Made by a program: the position numbers and the translations under genes
The notes under the pieces: model-generated
The model's input: only the letters and a program-made list of their open reading frames with translations
Database searches by the model: none
Told to the model about the DNA's origin: nothing
Shown: positions 16,409-25,221 of the stretch, piece after piece
Position numbering within the stretch: position 1 is the first letter of the stretch
Layout of the letters: the number at the start of each line of letters is the position of its first letter
Source: Bacillus salipaludis
GTDB lineage: Bacteria; Bacillota; Bacilli; Bacillales_B; DSM-18226
Length of the DNA: 64,000 nt
Assembly: GCF_004358205.1 (NCBI RefSeq)
Contig: NZ_SMYO01000008.1
Coordinates: 186,001-250,000 of the forward strand
Direction: 5' to 3'

Positions 16409-16840
16409 CTAAATCGGCAATTCCAGTAAGCAAGTAGTAAATACCGTGCCATTCTTTATCAATTTGAAATTATTTTTTTGCATCTTACGATACAGAGTCA
16501 TTCTAGATATACCAGCTTTTTCTGCAGCATTAGTATGATTCATCCCTTGATTCAGAAGATATAAGGCATAATTAACTTTTTCCTCATCAGTTTTCGGTCT
16601 TCCAGGATTTTCCCCCCCTCGTTTCCTTGCAGCCTGGATACCTTCCTTTGTCCGTTCAGAAATTAAATCTCTTTCAAATTGAGTAATACCAGCGAAAATG
16701 ATAAACTACTTTTTTCCATGTGTTGTGGTTGTATTCAGCCTTGATTCCTTTAGACCTTCCAAGTGTACTCCCTTTTTAGAGATAAGTTCCGTAATCTCAA
16801 TCAGATCCTTTGTAGAACGTGACAATCGAGTAAAGACTAC
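16409..16840 (-). pseudogene. Serine resolvase / invertase remnant
   Basis: The minus strand encodes the middle and C-terminus of a Tn3-type serine recombinase: FTRLSRSTKDLIEITELISK, then an in-frame TAG, FAGITQFERDLISERTKEGI and the C-terminal helix-turn-helix AAEKAGISRMTLYRKM. The N-terminus with the catalytic Ser is absent and an internal stop is present, so it is inactive. It adjoins the decayed SMR copy, which suggests both arrived on the same mobile element. Confidence 0.8.
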
Positions 16841-17090
16841 TTTACAAAAATAGCGATAAACATTTGACATTAACTTGAAATGCTTTATTGCGGGTGAGAA
16901 AGCTTTGATGGTACTACCCCGCTAGTCGGGTTGATAATAGAACCTCTGTAGAAATTACTTTCTACTTGTTACATGTAACAGGAGTTTTTGGAAATAATTG
17001 AATAATTTTTAAAAAGGAGTGAGACACTTTAACGATGGAATATTGTGTTTTTTTTAAGTTAGATTTTATAAATCATATATTGGGGGGAAT

Positions 17091-18686
17091 ATGATGGTAA
17101 AAATTCGTAAGATGAGGCCTTTAAAAAAAGCCATTCAGGAACTGGAGAGTACCGGCGTATTGCCCCTAAATGTTCAAGATGAGGTACTCGCAGCGGATAT
17201 ATCCGTGAATGAACAGATTTTGAAACAAGTGTTTGAAAATTGTTCTGATATTGTCTTCCGCCCCATTTGCGCCAATAGGCAGACCAAAATGCTTCTGATT
17301 TATATAGATGGATTAGTGGATAAGAAAATAGTGGAACAGGTTGTTTTGAAACCAATGATGTTTGAAGGTATGCCTGATGGATTAAAGCAAGTGAACTCAA
17401 TAGGCGAAATTATCCAAGACCAGCTTGTCGCTATTACTCAAGTAAAGGCGGTTTCTAAGGTTCGTGAGGTCAGTGATGCAGTATTGAAATCTAATCTTGC
17501 TGTTCTGACAGACGGGGAGAGTCAAGCGCTGCTTGCCGATATAAAAGGGTTTGAGAAACGTAGTATCGAAGAGCCTAGTGCAGAGCTTTCTGTTCGCGGC
17601 CCGCGAGACGGGTTTACGGAAACTCTCAGGGTAAATACGAGCCTTGTACGCCGGAGAATTCGGAGCCCTAGACTAAAAATGGAACCTTATTCGATTGGAG
17701 ATTTATCGCAGACAGATATCGCGATTTCCTACATTGAGGGGATTGCTTCAAATTCGGTTTTAGAGGAAGTTCGCCAAAGGGTTCGGCGAATTCAAATTGA
17801 TGGGATTTTAGAGTCTGCTTTTATTGAAGAGTTTATCGAAGATCTTCCTTTTTCTCCCTTTCCACAAATTCAAAATACCGAACGACCGGATGTTGTGTGT
17901 GCAAGCCTATTAGAAGGGAAGGTTGCCATTTTCGTGGATAACACACCTTTCGTTCTGATCGTTCCAATGACATTTTGGACAGGAGTGCAAGCAGCGGAGG
18001 ATTATTATGAACGATCGATCTTTACATCCTTCATTCGATTTGTACGTTTTACACTTATAAATATTTCTTTATTCCTCCCTTCTCTTTACGTTGCGGTGAC
18101 AACCTATCATCCACAATTGATCCCGACAAATTTGCTTATCAGTATTGCAGCGGCACGGGAAGGAATTCCTTTCCCGACTGTCGTGGAAGCACTGATGATG
18201 GAATTTTTGTTTGAAGGTCTGCGGGAAGCGGGTGTTCGTTTACCAAAAGCCGTTGGATCCGCTGTCAGTATCGTGGGAGCGCTTGTAATCGGACAAGCTG
18301 CCGTGCAAGCAGGCATAATATCAGCACCCATGGTCATAATTGTGGCTACCACCGGTATCTCGTCGTTTTCTTTTCCTCGCTACAACTTGGGAACAGCCTA
18401 TCGTGTGCTGCGCTTCCCGATGCTACTATTGTCGGGAATATTGGGGCTGTATGGGGTTGCCTTTGGAGCCCTTGCTATAATCATACATTTAACTAATATT
18501 CGCTCTTTTGGTGTTCCTTATCTAAGCCCTGTTGCTCCCCAGATTCCTCGTAATTTGAAGGACGTATTGATGCGAGCACACCGGTGGAACATGACAAACC
18601 GTCCCGTGATGATTTCTGGTGAGGAAAAAATGCGGATTCCGAAAGGCCAACAACCCGGTCCGAAACAAGGGGACCAGACAGAATGA
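17091..18686 (+). CDS. Spore germination protein GerA family (A subunit), second operon
   Basis: The 531-residue A subunit has a soluble N-terminal half (to about residue 290) followed by about five membrane helices and a proline/glutamine-rich tail. Diagnostic strings are VRGPRDGFTETLRVNTSLVR, SYIEGIASNSVLEEV, TERPDVVCASLLEGKVAIF and EGLREAGVRLPKAVGSAVSI. GGGGGG precedes tandem ATG codons. It opens an A-C-B operon and overlaps the gerC-like gene by four bases (ATGA), consistent with coupled translation. Confidence 0.93.
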   Translation: MMVKIRKMRPLKKAIQELESTGVLPLNVQDEVLAADISVNEQILKQVFENCSDIVFRPICANRQTKMLLIYIDGLVDKKIVEQVVLKPMMFEGMPDGLKQVNSIGEIIQDQLVAITQVKAVSKVREVSDAVLKSNLAVLTDGESQALLADIKGFEKRSIEEPSAELSVRGPRDGFTETLRVNTSLVRRRIRSPRLKMEPYSIGDLSQTDIAISYIEGIASNSVLEEVRQRVRRIQIDGILESAFIEEFIEDLPFSPFPQIQNTERPDVVCASLLEGKVAIFVDNTPFVLIVPMTFWTGVQAAEDYYERSIFTSFIRFVRFTLINISLFLPSLYVAVTTYHPQLIPTNLLISIAAAREGIPFPTVVEALMMEFLFEGLREAGVRLPKAVGSAVSIVGALVIGQAAVQAGIISAPMVIIVATTGISSFSFPRYNLGTAYRVLRFPMLLLSGILGLYGVAFGALAIIIHLTNIRSFGVPYLSPVAPQIPRNLKDVLMRAHRWNMTNRPVMISGEEKMRIPKGQQPGPKQGDQTE

Positions 18687-19873
18687 GCCCGCTAAAGGCA
18701 CTTTGTCTTATTCTGGTTATTTCTTTATTTTTCTTGACGGGCTGCTGGGACCGAACGGAGTTAAATGATCTGGCCATAGAGTTGGGCTGGGGACTCGATC
18801 AGGCAGAAAATAACAAAATTGAAATCAGCGCTCAATTTATCATCCCTTCAAAAATTGGAATGGGGCAGAGTGGAAGAAGCGAAGCAGGAAAAACTGTTTT
18901 TATTGAATCGGGAACTGGAAAGGACACGCTTGAAGCTGTACAAAATATGCAGACGAAATTGTCAAGAGAAATCTTTCGAGGGCACCGTCGTGTTATTGTG
19001 ATTGGAGAACAATTGGCTAGGCGGGGTCTCGATCCATTTTTAGATACCTATAGCCGCGATCCCGATATTCGCTTACGAGCTGATGCACTTATAGTAAAGG
19101 GGAGTACAGCGAAGCAGTTTCTGGAAGCATCCTATCCTTTAGAAAATATCCCTGCACTTGGGGCACTGAAAGAACACTCTCAAGTGGGTGGAATGGGAGA
19201 TACGTCTTTATTAAATTTTTTTATCGCCATCATGAGTGACGGGATCACCCCAACCCTACCCGTTATTGAACTGAACCAGGGCTCCAAAAAACAAGATCAA
19301 ACAAGTGTCAAAGGATTTCAAATTGTAGGCATGGCAGTTTTCAACAAAGACCTTAAATTAAAGGGGTTCTTAAATTTACAGGAAGATAAAATCTATCTTT
19401 GGCTAATCAACCGTTTAACTAAACAAACGATTACAGTAACTGTCCCTGAGGGAAAGGGAACTGCTAGTTTATATATAATCAAAATGAACAGCAAAATTAT
19501 ACCCATTATTCAAGGTCACACCATCAAGTATGACATTATCCTTTCAGGTGAGGGAATCATCCGAGAGAACAATACGAATTTAGATCTTACGCAATCGAAA
19601 AATCTTGATCTTCTAGAACATGTATTGGAAAAAGAGGCCGAAAAGGAAGCTCTTCAAACCATTGAAAAGGTTCAAAAACAATATGGAACCGATATCTTTG
19701 GCTTTGGTGAAGCCATTCATCAAAAATATCCATCCCAATGGAAAGTATTGAAGAAAAGTTGGGCCAATCAGTTCCGCAAGGTAGAGGTCTCAGTCCATGC
19801 AAATCTGACCATTCGACGAGTGGGTCTGACTGGACCATCGTTGCAGTTAAAGAATAATGAAATAAAAAAATAA
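18683..19873 (+). CDS. Spore germination protein GerC family (lipoprotein), second operon
   Basis: The lipobox is FFLTGCWDR, giving a lipidated Cys at about residue 21. The Ger(x)C core includes FRGHRRVIVIGEQLARRGLD and a C-terminal domain with FGEAIHQKYPSQWKVLKKSW. It is expected on the outer face of the spore inner membrane as part of a germinant receptor. The start overlaps the stop of the A gene, and the B-type gene follows after 15 bp. Confidence 0.92.
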   Translation: MSPLKALCLILVISLFFLTGCWDRTELNDLAIELGWGLDQAENNKIEISAQFIIPSKIGMGQSGRSEAGKTVFIESGTGKDTLEAVQNMQTKLSREIFRGHRRVIVIGEQLARRGLDPFLDTYSRDPDIRLRADALIVKGSTAKQFLEASYPLENIPALGALKEHSQVGGMGDTSLLNFFIAIMSDGITPTLPVIELNQGSKKQDQTSVKGFQIVGMAVFNKDLKLKGFLNLQEDKIYLWLINRLTKQTITVTVPEGKGTASLYIIKMNSKIIPIIQGHTIKYDIILSGEGIIRENNTNLDLTQSKNLDLLEHVLEKEAEKEALQTIEKVQKQYGTDIFGFGEAIHQKYPSQWKVLKKSWANQFRKVEVSVHANLTIRRVGLTGPSLQLKNNEIKK

Positions 19874-19888
19874 GGAGACATACAGCTT

Positions 19889-20989
19889 GTGGCAAAATCA
19901 ATGAAAATCTCTGGCTCGCAAATTTTTTGGATGATGTTCACATTTGAAGTGGGAAATTCACTTCTTCTGACCATATCATCTACGATCCGTAGTGTAAAAC
20001 AAGATGCATGGATCTCGATGATGATTGCAGGACTTGTTGGCATTGCCATTACTTTTCTGGCAACTACACTCAGTTCGCTGTATCCGAACCAAACCATGAT
20101 TGAATTTAGTCAAACCATTCTCGGTAAATGGCTTGGTAAGCTGATGATGATTCCCTTTTTCCTTCTATGGTACTCGGCGATTGGGGTAATCGTCCGTGAA
20201 TTTGGTGATTTCATGATTACCGCGTTGTTTCATAAGACACCTTTGTGGGTTATTATACTTACCACCATGTTACTGCTCATTTTTATCATGTATCAAGGTG
20301 GTATAGAAGGGATTGGACGCTTAAGTGAAATCGTTGGTCCAATCGTTATTTTGATGATTACTGTTTTGATCATTTTAGACCTTGGCAATATGCATTGGCA
20401 TTATATACTTCCCATTTATCATGATTCTGGATTGCTTCCAATCCTTAAGGGTTCCTATACCCCCATGGCCTCCTTTTTTGGAGAGTCTGTCATGATGACA
20501 ATGTTCGTCTTCTTTATGGAAAAACCGGACCAAGCGTCAACACGGGCGATGTGGGGAATAGGGCTGGCCGTTTTCATGGTGAGCGTCGGCACATTGGCTG
20601 TGATTTTCACGTTCGGGCCAAATTTACCTTCAAGGCTTTTGTATCCGTTTTACGATATGAGTCGGTTCATATCCGTAATGGAATTTATTCAAAACGTGGA
20701 TATTTTGATTGTCATTATATGGTTTTTTAGTATTTTTGTTAAGCTGGCGTTATATATGTTTATTGCAAGTTATGGAACGGCACAATTGTTTCACCTGAAG
20801 GATTGGCGAAAAGTGGTTTGGCTTCTTGCTCCAATTTCGTTTGTTATGGCTCTGTCGATTAAAAATATTCAGATATTCGCCCAGTATTATGATAAGTTTT
20901 TCGTGCTTCCATTTGTATTTCCCATCAACATGATCGGGATTCCCTTGCTTTTGTTGGTTGTTGGCTGGATTCGAAGAAAATATGCGTAA
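19889..20989 (+). CDS. Spore germination protein GerB family (permease-like), second operon
   Basis: This is a membrane protein with about ten helices, of the GerAB type (FWMMFTFEVGNSLLLTISST; FGESVMMTMFVFFMEKP). In known receptors this subunit binds the germinant. The start is GTG 19889 with AGGAG about 11 bases upstream; ATG 19901 is an alternative. Receptors with the A-C-B order are common in bacilli alongside the A-B-C type found at 7-11 kb. Confidence 0.92.
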   Translation: MAKSMKISGSQIFWMMFTFEVGNSLLLTISSTIRSVKQDAWISMMIAGLVGIAITFLATTLSSLYPNQTMIEFSQTILGKWLGKLMMIPFFLLWYSAIGVIVREFGDFMITALFHKTPLWVIILTTMLLLIFIMYQGGIEGIGRLSEIVGPIVILMITVLIILDLGNMHWHYILPIYHDSGLLPILKGSYTPMASFFGESVMMTMFVFFMEKPDQASTRAMWGIGLAVFMVSVGTLAVIFTFGPNLPSRLLYPFYDMSRFISVMEFIQNVDILIVIIWFFSIFVKLALYMFIASYGTAQLFHLKDWRKVVWLLAPISFVMALSIKNIQIFAQYYDKFFVLPFVFPINMIGIPLLLLVVGWIRRKYA

Positions 20990-21252
20990 GTCCAGTAGCA
21001 TCATGTGGTGTTTATTGTACTTGTTAATGGGAATAAGCCTCACAAACACCCATTCGGGTTGTTAAAGAAGGGATTTCCAAGCTTAAAACGAAAATAGCGG
21101 ACGTTAAGACCTAATAACCTTTATATATAAGGAAAGGTAAAGTTTACACAACTCTGTTAGAATACTTTTGAAATAAGCCAAAAGCTTGTTAAAGCAAGGT
21201 TCAAAACCTATTACCAAAAATAAAATTCCATTAGTTTTAAAGGATATTATAT

Positions 21253-21284
21253 GTCAACTAGCCCTATGACGGGGCTGGTTTTTC
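21253..21284 (+). terminator. Likely intrinsic terminator downstream of the gerA-C-B operon
   Basis: ACTAGCCC and GGGCTGGT pair with one wobble and are followed by TTTTTCG. It lies 265 bp after the last ger gene, so its link to that operon is inferred. Confidence 0.55.
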
Positions 21285-21500
21285 GTATTTTGAAAATCAA
21301 AGGTAACAAAACCCTATCAGATAAATACTATAAATGGGTCCTCCAGTCAATCTTTTTTAAAACGGTTCAATCTTGTTCTAAACGGTACAACTTTGTTTTA
21401 AATCCACACATGGTCGAAATTTAACTAAACATTGAAAATCAATTATGACTCCATTCCTAAATGGTTTAGTGACAGGTAATGTTCTGCCTTGCTAATAATC

Positions 21501-21529
21501 TTTAACTAAACGTTTGATTAGTTTAGACT
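21501..21529. repeat. Dispersed palindromic motif, copy 2
   Basis: TTTAACTAAACGTTTGATTA followed by GTTTAGACT. The arms AACTAA and TTAGTT pair perfectly here. Copy 3 begins about 67 bp to the right. Confidence 0.65.
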
Positions 21530-21567
21530 GTTTCAGCCAAAACCCCAATTTACCAAGGCTTACGCCG

Positions 21568-21597
21568 TTCAATTAAACGTTTAATTAGTATACGCTT
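21568..21597. repeat. Dispersed palindromic motif, copy 3
   Basis: The core AATTAAACGTTTAATT is a perfect 16-bp palindrome and is followed by the shared AGTATACGCT. Confidence 0.7.
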
Positions 21598-21613
21598 TTC
21601 CGACACAAGGCTT

Positions 21614-22150
21614 TTAGTGAAATAACAATTCCACTTCATTACGTAATTCTTCTAACAAAGCAAAGGTCCCTTGGGCCCCCAAGCTTTCCACGACATTCGT
21701 GTAATACCACTTTTGCTTCTCCTTGCCCCGTTTAAACCTCTTCCAAACCTCTTCGCCAACTTGTTCGTAGTCATTTCGGATTGATCGAATATTATGTAGT
21801 TTATCCGCACAAGCAACAGCACGGATTTCCTTTGAAGCAGTTTTTAAAAATTCAATCGTATGTTCCTTCCGCTTCTCCCAAGAGAGCGATTTATCTGGTT
21901 CGGAACAGCCCGCAACGATTTCAGCAGTTTTTTCTCCGAAATTAAGTTTAATATCTTCCAAGGTTAAAGAGGTATCTTCAACTGTATCATGCAGGATTCC
22001 TGCTGCCACCACATTATCAGGGTAACCTGCTTTCATTAACAGCATCCCCACTGCTACCGGATGGGTAATATAAGGTATTTCCGTCAGTTTTCGGTACTGA
22101 CCTTCGTGTGCTTTGCTAGCTATATGAAGTGCTTTTTCAACCATTTCCAT
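21614..22150 (-). CDS. HD-domain (p)ppGpp hydrolase-like protein, 178 aa
   Basis: The protein is a stand-alone HD domain of the RelA/SpoT hydrolase type, like small alarmone hydrolases and MESH1. The motifs GQYRKLTEIPYITHPVAVG, GILHDTVEDTSLT (the HD metal site plus the family's ED) and ACADKLHNIRSI (last metal ligand) are all present. It lacks a synthetase domain. Such enzymes remove the 3'-pyrophosphate of (p)ppGpp or related nucleotides, but the true substrate here is inferred. The gene is monocistronic. Confidence 0.82.
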   Translation of the reverse strand: MEMVEKALHIASKAHEGQYRKLTEIPYITHPVAVGMLLMKAGYPDNVVAAGILHDTVEDTSLTLEDIKLNFGEKTAEIVAGCSEPDKSLSWEKRKEHTIEFLKTASKEIRAVACADKLHNIRSIRNDYEQVGEEVWKRFKRGKEKQKWYYTNVVESLGAQGTFALLEELRNEVELLFH

Positions 22151-22212
22151 CGTGAATCACTCCTCTTATTTTTATTCTATCATTCCTTATTGTTTACTCT
22201 AGTAAATTTCCC

Positions 22213-22238
22213 CAAAAAAGAGCTCGGAAACGAGCCCT
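22213..22238 (-). terminator. Terminator after the 473-aa gene
   Basis: On the minus strand GGGCTCGTTTCCGAGCTC forms a compact stem-loop followed by TTTTTT, 11 bases past the stop. Confidence 0.85.
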
Positions 22239-22248
22239 GTATAAAAGG

Positions 22249-23670
22249 TTATCCAACCTGTTGATTATGTTTTAATTGCGCAGCAATTTTCTGATATACA
22301 CTAGCTTCCTTGACCATCCCCTTTTGCTGATACATTTTACTAATTCTTAAGACGGGAATTGGGTTTTGTGGCTGTAATTCCATCTCCCAAAAGAAGCAAT
22401 CGATGGCCTTATCATATTGCTGAAACTCTGCATAATATTCCCCCAGTTCCATCATCCGTTCTGGGTCCTCTTCCAACCCGGCCATTTTATTGATTTTTTC
22501 AAACACCTTTAAATGGGGAATTGTCTCATTAACAGGGATTAGTTTATTGCGAACCGTTTGGAGGTCATGTTCTTCTAAAAGGAGAATAGCCAGTTGGGAC
22601 ATTTTTTGTTCCATCTGGATTGTTTTCTTATCATCGGGAAGATGTTTCAGCAAGGCAAGGAAATCGTCCAAGTGTATGAACACAAACTTAGGGTCGGAAT
22701 TTCCCCAAATGTTGGTTAGAATCGTTTCGTAGGAATGTGGCAGGTCATCTAAAAAGGTGAATAAATATAAGGCGGCCTTCTCAGTGTTCCCTTTCGCAAC
22801 CATTTTTTCAATCAGTTGTTTTGCTTCAGGAATCTCATTAAACGGGTTAATGTTTGCCTCACTTAAAACGAGCATCCATTGTTCTAACGTTAGAAATCTT
22901 AGTGCAAGTGAAGTAGATTTTTCAAGGGCCTCCACTCTTTGTAGTTTTTCAACTCGTTCCAGCCACAGCAGTAACACTTCAACATTACAATCCTGCTGCG
23001 TAGATATTTGTTCTAAAAATTTTTGTTCCTTTGGATTTAAGCGGTTTTGGAAGCAGTGCAGCTCTACATAAAGTGGGTCCTTTTTAAGGATTTCAGACAA
23101 ACTGGAGGTATTGTAAAAATCGTGGTAAGAAAAGTATTCGTGTGATTCTAATCGTTCCTTTGCAGATTTTAAGGAAGGAGCAAAGTCACGTAAAATTTGA
23201 ATCACCTGGAAGGATTTCGTAAATTTTCCACTTCTTCTTTGATGATAATAAATTTTGTCAATCATTTCGATTAGCTGATTTTTTTCAAAAAAGGAGTCAA
23301 GTGTTGTGGCAATATAGGCAACTTCTTGCAGTGAAAAATGCTGTTGGAGTTCTGTGAAGAGTTTATTTTTACTCGGAATTGAAACGTTTAAATTGGGGAT
23401 AAATGTGGGTAACATTGGATTGGGAGCCTTAAGTATAATTCCTTCTCGAAAAGCTTTATCGATAAAAGTATCTTCAGTGGTTTTAGAGAGTTTGTCACCA
23501 TAAATAAAAGAGTTTTTATAGTAAACAAGATAATATTTATCGTGTTCTTCTGTCATAACTTCGACTACCTTGCTTCTTGCAAAAAGAGCGGCACGAAGAA
23601 TATTCCCTTTTATTATTCTCTTTTTATCCTTTATTGACATTTCAGTTGGTATCATCAGTTCTTTATCCAT
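22249..23670 (-). CDS. Unrecognised 473-aa protein with C-terminal TPR-like repeats
   Basis: I do not recognise the family. The N-terminus (to about residue 110) looks like a small beta-rich domain. The rest is predicted helical and rich in Leu, Glu and Lys. The last 70 residues (MELGEYYAEFQQYDKAIDCF; NPIPVLRISKMYQQKGMVKE) have the spacing of one or two TPR motifs. No signal peptide, membrane helix or catalytic motif is seen, so a cytoplasmic scaffold or adaptor is the best guess. It has its own terminator and is not in an operon. Confidence 0.6.
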   Translation of the reverse strand: MDKELMIPTEMSIKDKKRIIKGNILRAALFARSKVVEVMTEEHDKYYLVYYKNSFIYGDKLSKTTEDTFIDKAFREGIILKAPNPMLPTFIPNLNVSIPSKNKLFTELQQHFSLQEVAYIATTLDSFFEKNQLIEMIDKIYYHQRRSGKFTKSFQVIQILRDFAPSLKSAKERLESHEYFSYHDFYNTSSLSEILKKDPLYVELHCFQNRLNPKEQKFLEQISTQQDCNVEVLLLWLERVEKLQRVEALEKSTSLALRFLTLEQWMLVLSEANINPFNEIPEAKQLIEKMVAKGNTEKAALYLFTFLDDLPHSYETILTNIWGNSDPKFVFIHLDDFLALLKHLPDDKKTIQMEQKMSQLAILLLEEHDLQTVRNKLIPVNETIPHLKVFEKINKMAGLEEDPERMMELGEYYAEFQQYDKAIDCFFWEMELQPQNPIPVLRISKMYQQKGMVKEASVYQKIAAQLKHNQQVG

Positions 23671-23768
23671 TTAGCCCTGCCCCCAATCATCAATTTGACT
23701 CTTACCTTCGACTTTATTATATCACACGTCTAAAAAAAGAGTGCATCAGGCTATTTTTTCTAAAAAGG

Positions 23769-23813
23769 AAAGGATCTGGCGCAAAGTGCTTCATTTTCGC
23801 CAGATCCTTTTTC
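23769..23813 (-). terminator. Strong hairpin terminator
   Basis: AAGGATCTGGCG and CGCCAGATCCTT pair perfectly around about 16 bases, with T-rich flanks on both strands. It lies past the stop of the MFS remnant. Confidence 0.8.
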
Positions 23814-23816
23814 GTC

Positions 23817-24095
23817 CTAACCAGATACATTTTTATAATTATTTTCTTCCGTTACTTCCTTCTTATCAAGATTCATAAATAGAACCATCAGAAAAGATAT
23901 TAACAGCAAAGCACTTAAAAAAAGCAGTCCGGATTTGGTATCCCCTGTCATCCCCTTTATAATACCTATCGCATAAGGACCCACAAAACCACCTAAATTA
24001 CCAATCGAATTGATTGATGCGATCGCAACAGCTGCTGTTGACTGGGTTAAGAACAAGGATGGTAAAACCCAGAATGGAGCTTTAAAACTGTACAT
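23817..24095 (-). pseudogene. MFS (anion:cation symporter type) transporter, C-terminal remnant
   Basis: Only the last 92 residues survive. YSFKAPFWVLPSLFLTQ and ASINSIGNLGGFVGPYAIG match the last helices of ACS-family MFS carriers of sugar acids and organic acids. The first ten helices are missing, and the sequence changes abruptly near 24091 to an unrelated gene on the other strand. The stop codon and terminator remain. Confidence 0.75.
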
Positions 24096-24213
24096 TCCTG
24101 TCAGAGAAACCGTTATTACATGGATGGTTTATCATAAGAGTGCTGAGGAACTTAATGTTGTGAAAGCGTTTGTTGAATTTATTAAAGATTTAGTAGCATC
24201 TTCGTCCATATAA
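24091..24213 (+). pseudogene. Probable LysR-family regulator, C-terminal remnant
   Basis: The plus-strand frame YIPVRETVITWMVYHKSAEE followed by KAFVEFIKDLV resembles the end of a LysR-type substrate-binding domain. The DNA-binding domain and most of the effector domain are absent. It is joined head-on to the MFS remnant, so a deletion or inversion removed the 5' parts of both genes. The family call rests on about 40 residues. Confidence 0.45.
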
Positions 24214-24215
24214 AG

Positions 24216-24243
24216 AGTTGGGCCAGATTGAGATGGCCCAACT
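24216..24243. terminator. Perfect hairpin between the LysR remnant and the RraA-type gene
   Basis: AGTTGGGCCA and TGGCCCAACT pair perfectly around eight bases. The minus strand continues with CTCTTTATA, so it probably terminates the RraA-type gene. Confidence 0.65.
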
Positions 24244-24248
24244 ACCAA

Positions 24249-24860
24249 TTAAGATAACATTTTGTCAAGATAGGCAATGATTTCTTCTTTATTGTTTGAT
24301 ACCTTTTCTGCTCTTTTAATGTCTTTCTCTAATTTTACTTGTGACTTTTTCAGGATTTCCTCTTCTCTTTCTCGGGGCACTACTACAACACCATCAGCAT
24401 CTCCTATTACAAGATCACCAGAAGAAATGGTTACACCGCCGCATGAAATCGGTCCATTAATGCTTCCATTTCCCGTTTTATTGCTTGCAGCTATTGTAGT
24501 CCCTTTACAAAACACAGGATAATTTAATTCCTTTGCTCCTATAATGTCACGAATAACACCATCCGCAATAATCCCTTTAATGCCAAGGGTTTGGGCCATC
24601 CCGAGAATAAAATCACCTGCAATGGCTCTGCTCGTATCCCCTTTTGCGTCTATAACAATGACATCGCCTGGCTTTGCTTCGCGTATGGCTTTTAGTACAA
24701 CAAGATTATCCCCTGCTTGCATGTTCACAGTAAATGCACGTCCTGCAACCCGGTATTCTTCTTTTAAAGGTTTGATTGATGCATCTAAGTTTGTCATTCC
24801 ATCTAATGCATCGGAAATACAAGTTGTTGGTATGTCTTGAAATTGATCAACAATATTCAT
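24249..24860 (-). CDS. RraA-family / 4-hydroxy-4-methyl-2-oxoglutarate aldolase-type protein, 203 aa
   Basis: The fold is shown by TTCISDALDGMTNLD, the glycine-rich AGDNLVVLKAIREAKPGDVI and the active-site loop GIIADGVIRDIIGAKEL. In class II HMG/CHA aldolases the Arg-Asp of that loop binds the divalent metal and substrate. Such enzymes cleave 4-hydroxy-2-oxo acids to pyruvate. The neighbouring wrecked MFS and LysR genes suggest it is the survivor of an organic-acid catabolic cluster (inference). Confidence 0.82.
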   Translation of the reverse strand: MNIVDQFQDIPTTCISDALDGMTNLDASIKPLKEEYRVAGRAFTVNMQAGDNLVVLKAIREAKPGDVIVIDAKGDTSRAIAGDFILGMAQTLGIKGIIADGVIRDIIGAKELNYPVFCKGTTIAASNKTGNGSINGPISCGGVTISSGDLVIGDADGVVVVPREREEEILKKSQVKLEKDIKRAEKVSNNKEEIIAYLDKMLS

Positions 24861-25087
24861 TTTTTCTCCCCCTGATTTTAATTTTCACACCAGATTAATA
24901 GCATCAACTGATGTTTTTGCTCGTATCTTTACCATACCAATCTTTCACCTAGTTCATAAAATCGAAATATTTCATATTGGTTTATTCTATATTTGAATGA
25001 ACTTAAACGTGGTTGGTTAAGACTTTAATAATCAAACGGTCGAAAAAAGAGTACTAGGTGCCACACGACCTTTTAACGAAAGACAAA

Positions 25088-25116
25088 TTTAATTAAACGT
25101 TTGATTAGTGTATGCT
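25088..25116. repeat. Dispersed palindromic motif, copy 4
   Basis: TTTAATTAAACGTTTGATTA followed by GTGTATGCT, in the gap upstream of the SRPBCC gene. A degenerate reversed copy (TAATCAAACGGTCG) lies about 60 bp to the left. Confidence 0.65.
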
Positions 25117-25152
25117 ATTTAAGAAACAACCTGATTATTCGTGGAATCAAAT

Positions 25153-25181
25153 TTTAATTAAACGTTTGATTAGTATACGCT
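25153..25181. repeat. Dispersed palindromic motif, copy 5
   Basis: TTTAATTAAACGTTTGATTA followed by GTATACGCT, 65 bp right of copy 4 and about 40 bp upstream of the SRPBCC start codon. Confidence 0.7.
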
Positions 25182-25221
25182 AATCATCAGAATCTTTAGT
25201 GGAAAGTGAGATGGCTTGAGG

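Larger units (their letters stand above)
20990..21613. other. Gene-free region of about 620 bp
   Basis: I see no coding sequence. It holds a terminator near 21253, a two-copy 20-bp direct repeat (AAACGGTTCAATCTTGTTCT then AAACGGTACAACTTTGTTTT) at about 21360-21400, and two copies of the dispersed palindromic motif near its right end. A degenerate third copy (TTTAACTAAACATTG) lies near 21420. Confidence 0.6.

Noticed and set aside
24010..24090. Continuous ORF MIDAIATAAVDWVKNKDGKT leading into the LysR remnant as one real gene
   Set aside because: Its first part is the antisense of the MFS remnant; the frame is an accident of the junction.
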